From Dethiobacter alkaliphilus (lineage in GTDB: Bacteria; Bacillota; Dethiobacteria; DTU022; UBA8154), in the NCBI GenBank assembly GCA_016841605.1, contig JAENYV010000001.1:86954-150953 (forward strand): a stretch of 64,000 nucleotides of DNA, written 5' to 3'. Each line of letters starts with the position of its first letter. Position 1 is the stretch's first letter. The notes under the pieces are model-generated. The model ran no database searches and was not told the origin of the DNA. It was given only the letters and a program-made list of their open reading frames with translations. Positions 62,471-64,000 of the stretch are shown here, piece after piece. A program made the translations under genes and the position numbers.

Positions 62471-64000
62471 GTCGCTCCCCATGCGGGGGCGTGGATTGAA
62501 ACAACATAGTTATAAACAAAATCTCCGGTAATAAATGTCGCTCCCCATGCGGGGGCGTGGATTGAAACTTTGTACGTGCTTTCATGCGTGATACAGTCTT
62601 CGTCGCTCCCCATGCGGGGGCGTGGATTGAAACACTGCTCCGGCCCGTGGGGATGTAAAACAAATCCTGTCGCTCCCCATGCGGGGGCGTGGATTGAAAC
62701 CTCAATGAATTGAGATTTCTCAGAATATGTATGTGTCGCTCCCCATGCGGGGGCGTGGATTGAAACCTTTCGGTTTGCTTGATGATGCTATTATATCTCG
62801 TCGCTCCCCATGCGGGGGCGTGGATTGAAACAAAGTCTTGCCAGGGTTCACGGCTTGGGCTTTTAAGTCGCTCCCCATGCGGGGGCGTGGATTGAAACAA
62901 AGTCTGCTTCTCCATCTTTGATCATGTCTTGAATGTCGCTCCCCATGCGGGGGCGTGGATTGAAACAAAGTCTTCGCAGGGTTCACGGCTTGGGCTTTTA
63001 GTCGCTCCCCATGCGGGGGCGTGGATTGAAACCGGTCTACCGATGAACCATGAGGCCTTTTTGCGGCGTCGCTCCCCATGCGGGGGCGTGGATTGAAACA
63101 TTAAATTCATCATGAATGGTATAAAATATTGGTGTCGCTCCCCATGCGGGGGCGTGGATTGAAACTTTTTATTTTAAATGGCATGACCCAGATACAAAAG
63201 TCGCTCCCCATGCGGGGGCGTGGATTGAAACAAATACACAACGGCCAGTAGCAAGAAAGGCTTCATGTCGCTCCCCATGCGGGGGCGTGGATTGAAACTT
63301 TAAACTCGTTATATCCGTTTGCCGTGGACTCAGTCGCTCCCCATGCGGGGGCGTGGATTGAAACGATTTCCATGTTAATAAGGAATTAATTCCTGTAATG
63401 TCGCTCCCCATGCGGGGGCGTGGATTGAAACCCTTCTGGCCCTTCATGTGAAGCGGGAGGGCGAAGGTCGCTCCCCATGCGGGGGCGTGGATTGAAACAT
63501 TCACAACAAGAAAAATAATAACATAAAACGAGAGTCGCTCCCCATGCGGGGGCGTGGATTGAAACATGACTGCGATATCCTTTTTCTTTTGCATAATTTG
63601 TCGCTCCCCATGCGGGGGCGTGGATTGAAACGATGTTGTAAAGAAGGTTTAATTTTGTCGAGACTGGTCGCTCCCCATGCGGGGGCGTGGATTGAAACAC
63701 CAAATATCCTACTATTACATATTATACTAGTAGTCGCTCCCCATGCGGGGGCGTGGATTGAAACTCTAATAATATAATAGTTAAACTTGCAGCACTTTTG
63801 TCGCTCCCCATGCGGGGGCGTGGATTGAAACATTTGAAACACTCCTCTATTATGTAGTTTTTGTTGTCGCTCCCCATGCGGGGGCGTGGATTGAAACAAA
63901 GACTAAAGGAAAAATTCAATTCCTTTAATACTACGTCGCTCCCCATGCGGGGGCGTGGATTGAAACAAAGTCTTCGCAGGGTTCACGGCTTGGGCTTTTA
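62471..64000 (+). CRISPR. Type I-C CRISPR array, 23 repeats visible, open at window end
   Basis: A 32-bp repeat (starts GTCGCTCCCC, ends GTGGATTGAAAC, with CCCC/GGGG hairpin) is found without variation at 62471, 62537, 62602, 62669, 62735, 62800, 62867, 62935, 63001, 63068, 63134, 63200, 63267, 63333, 63400, 63467, 63534, 63600, 63667, 63733, 63800, 63866 and 63935. The 22 full spacers are 33-37 bases. A 23rd (63967-64000) fills the window end. The invariant repeats and adjacent full cas set argue for an active locus. Spacers 8 and 23 are identical and spacer 6 is a near copy. Confidence 0.99.

Noticed and set aside
62457..63946. Several minus-strand reading frames of 60-150 codons with repeated FQSTPPHGER or FNPRPRMGSD segments
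   Set aside because: They are translations of the CRISPR repeat; the repeat length and spacers explain them fully.
62832..64000. Diversity-generating retroelement activity as the cause of the variant spacers
   Set aside because: No reverse transcriptase or template repeat is present in the window; variation is a GC/CG swap rather than adenine-specific changes.

Overview
The window looks like the chromosome of an anaerobic, probably spore-forming Clostridia-type Firmicute (Peptococcaceae-like). The reasons are strong AGGAGG ribosome sites, an alr-mazE-mazF block, a trimeric NADH/ferredoxin [FeFe] hydrogenase, a sensory-type [FeFe] hydrogenase beside a SpoIIE-type phosphatase, Rex, an aldehyde:ferredoxin oxidoreductase, a molybdenum hydroxylase, and a cysteine-rich protein behind a sigma-K-like promoter. 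No rRNA or tRNA gene was recognised. The species cannot be named from the sequence alone.

Layout. 0-12.4 kb is housekeeping: a cysteine-rich possible spore protein, a nucleotide-sugar dehydratase-like protein, homoserine dehydrogenase, alanine racemase, MazEF, a class-I glutamine amidotransferase-like hydrolase, SerA, a zinc-ribbon protein, a DUF3343/cysteine-desulfurase-like pair and a membrane diguanylate cyclase. 12.5-21.3 kb is an AT-rich catabolic island: a sigma-54 activator, a very good -24/-12 promoter, then SDR, tungsten-type aldehyde oxidoreductase, metallo-beta-lactamase-fold hydrolase, MFS transporter and a 4,5-dihydroxyphthalate-decarboxylase-like protein. 21.3-34.6 kb holds a LysR regulator, a nitroreductase, a second sigma-54 activator, a second -24/-12 promoter, a three-subunit molybdenum hydroxylase interleaved with an aryl-acid adenylating enzyme, and a TRAP transporter. 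It ends in a collapsed second copy of the nitroreductase/activator region.

34.6-43.1 kb is a minus-strand redox operon: rex, sensory hydrogenase, SpoIIE-type phosphatase and hydCBA. 43.2-52.3 kb carries two copies of an nfnAB-like pair, 2,281 bp each, differing by one base as far as I could compare them. They flank a GGDEF/EAL protein and a chemoreceptor. 52.6 kb to the end is a type I-C CRISPR-Cas locus: a truncated orphan cas6, a WYL regulator, cas3-cas5c-cas8c-cas7c-cas4-cas1-cas2, and an array with 23 identical 32-bp repeats that runs off the window.

How it fits together (inference). The two sigma-54 islands look like inducible modules for uptake and oxidation or activation of carboxylic, probably aromatic, acids. 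The bifurcating-type hydrogenase and the Nfn pairs would balance ferredoxin, NADH and NADPH from such oxidations, with Rex and the sensory hydrogenase reporting NADH and H2. The least described parts are the aldehyde-oxidoreductase/decarboxylase-like island, the mosaic molybdenum-hydroxylase/ligase/TRAP module with its decayed duplicate, the fresh nfn duplication, and recurrent near-identical CRISPR spacers.
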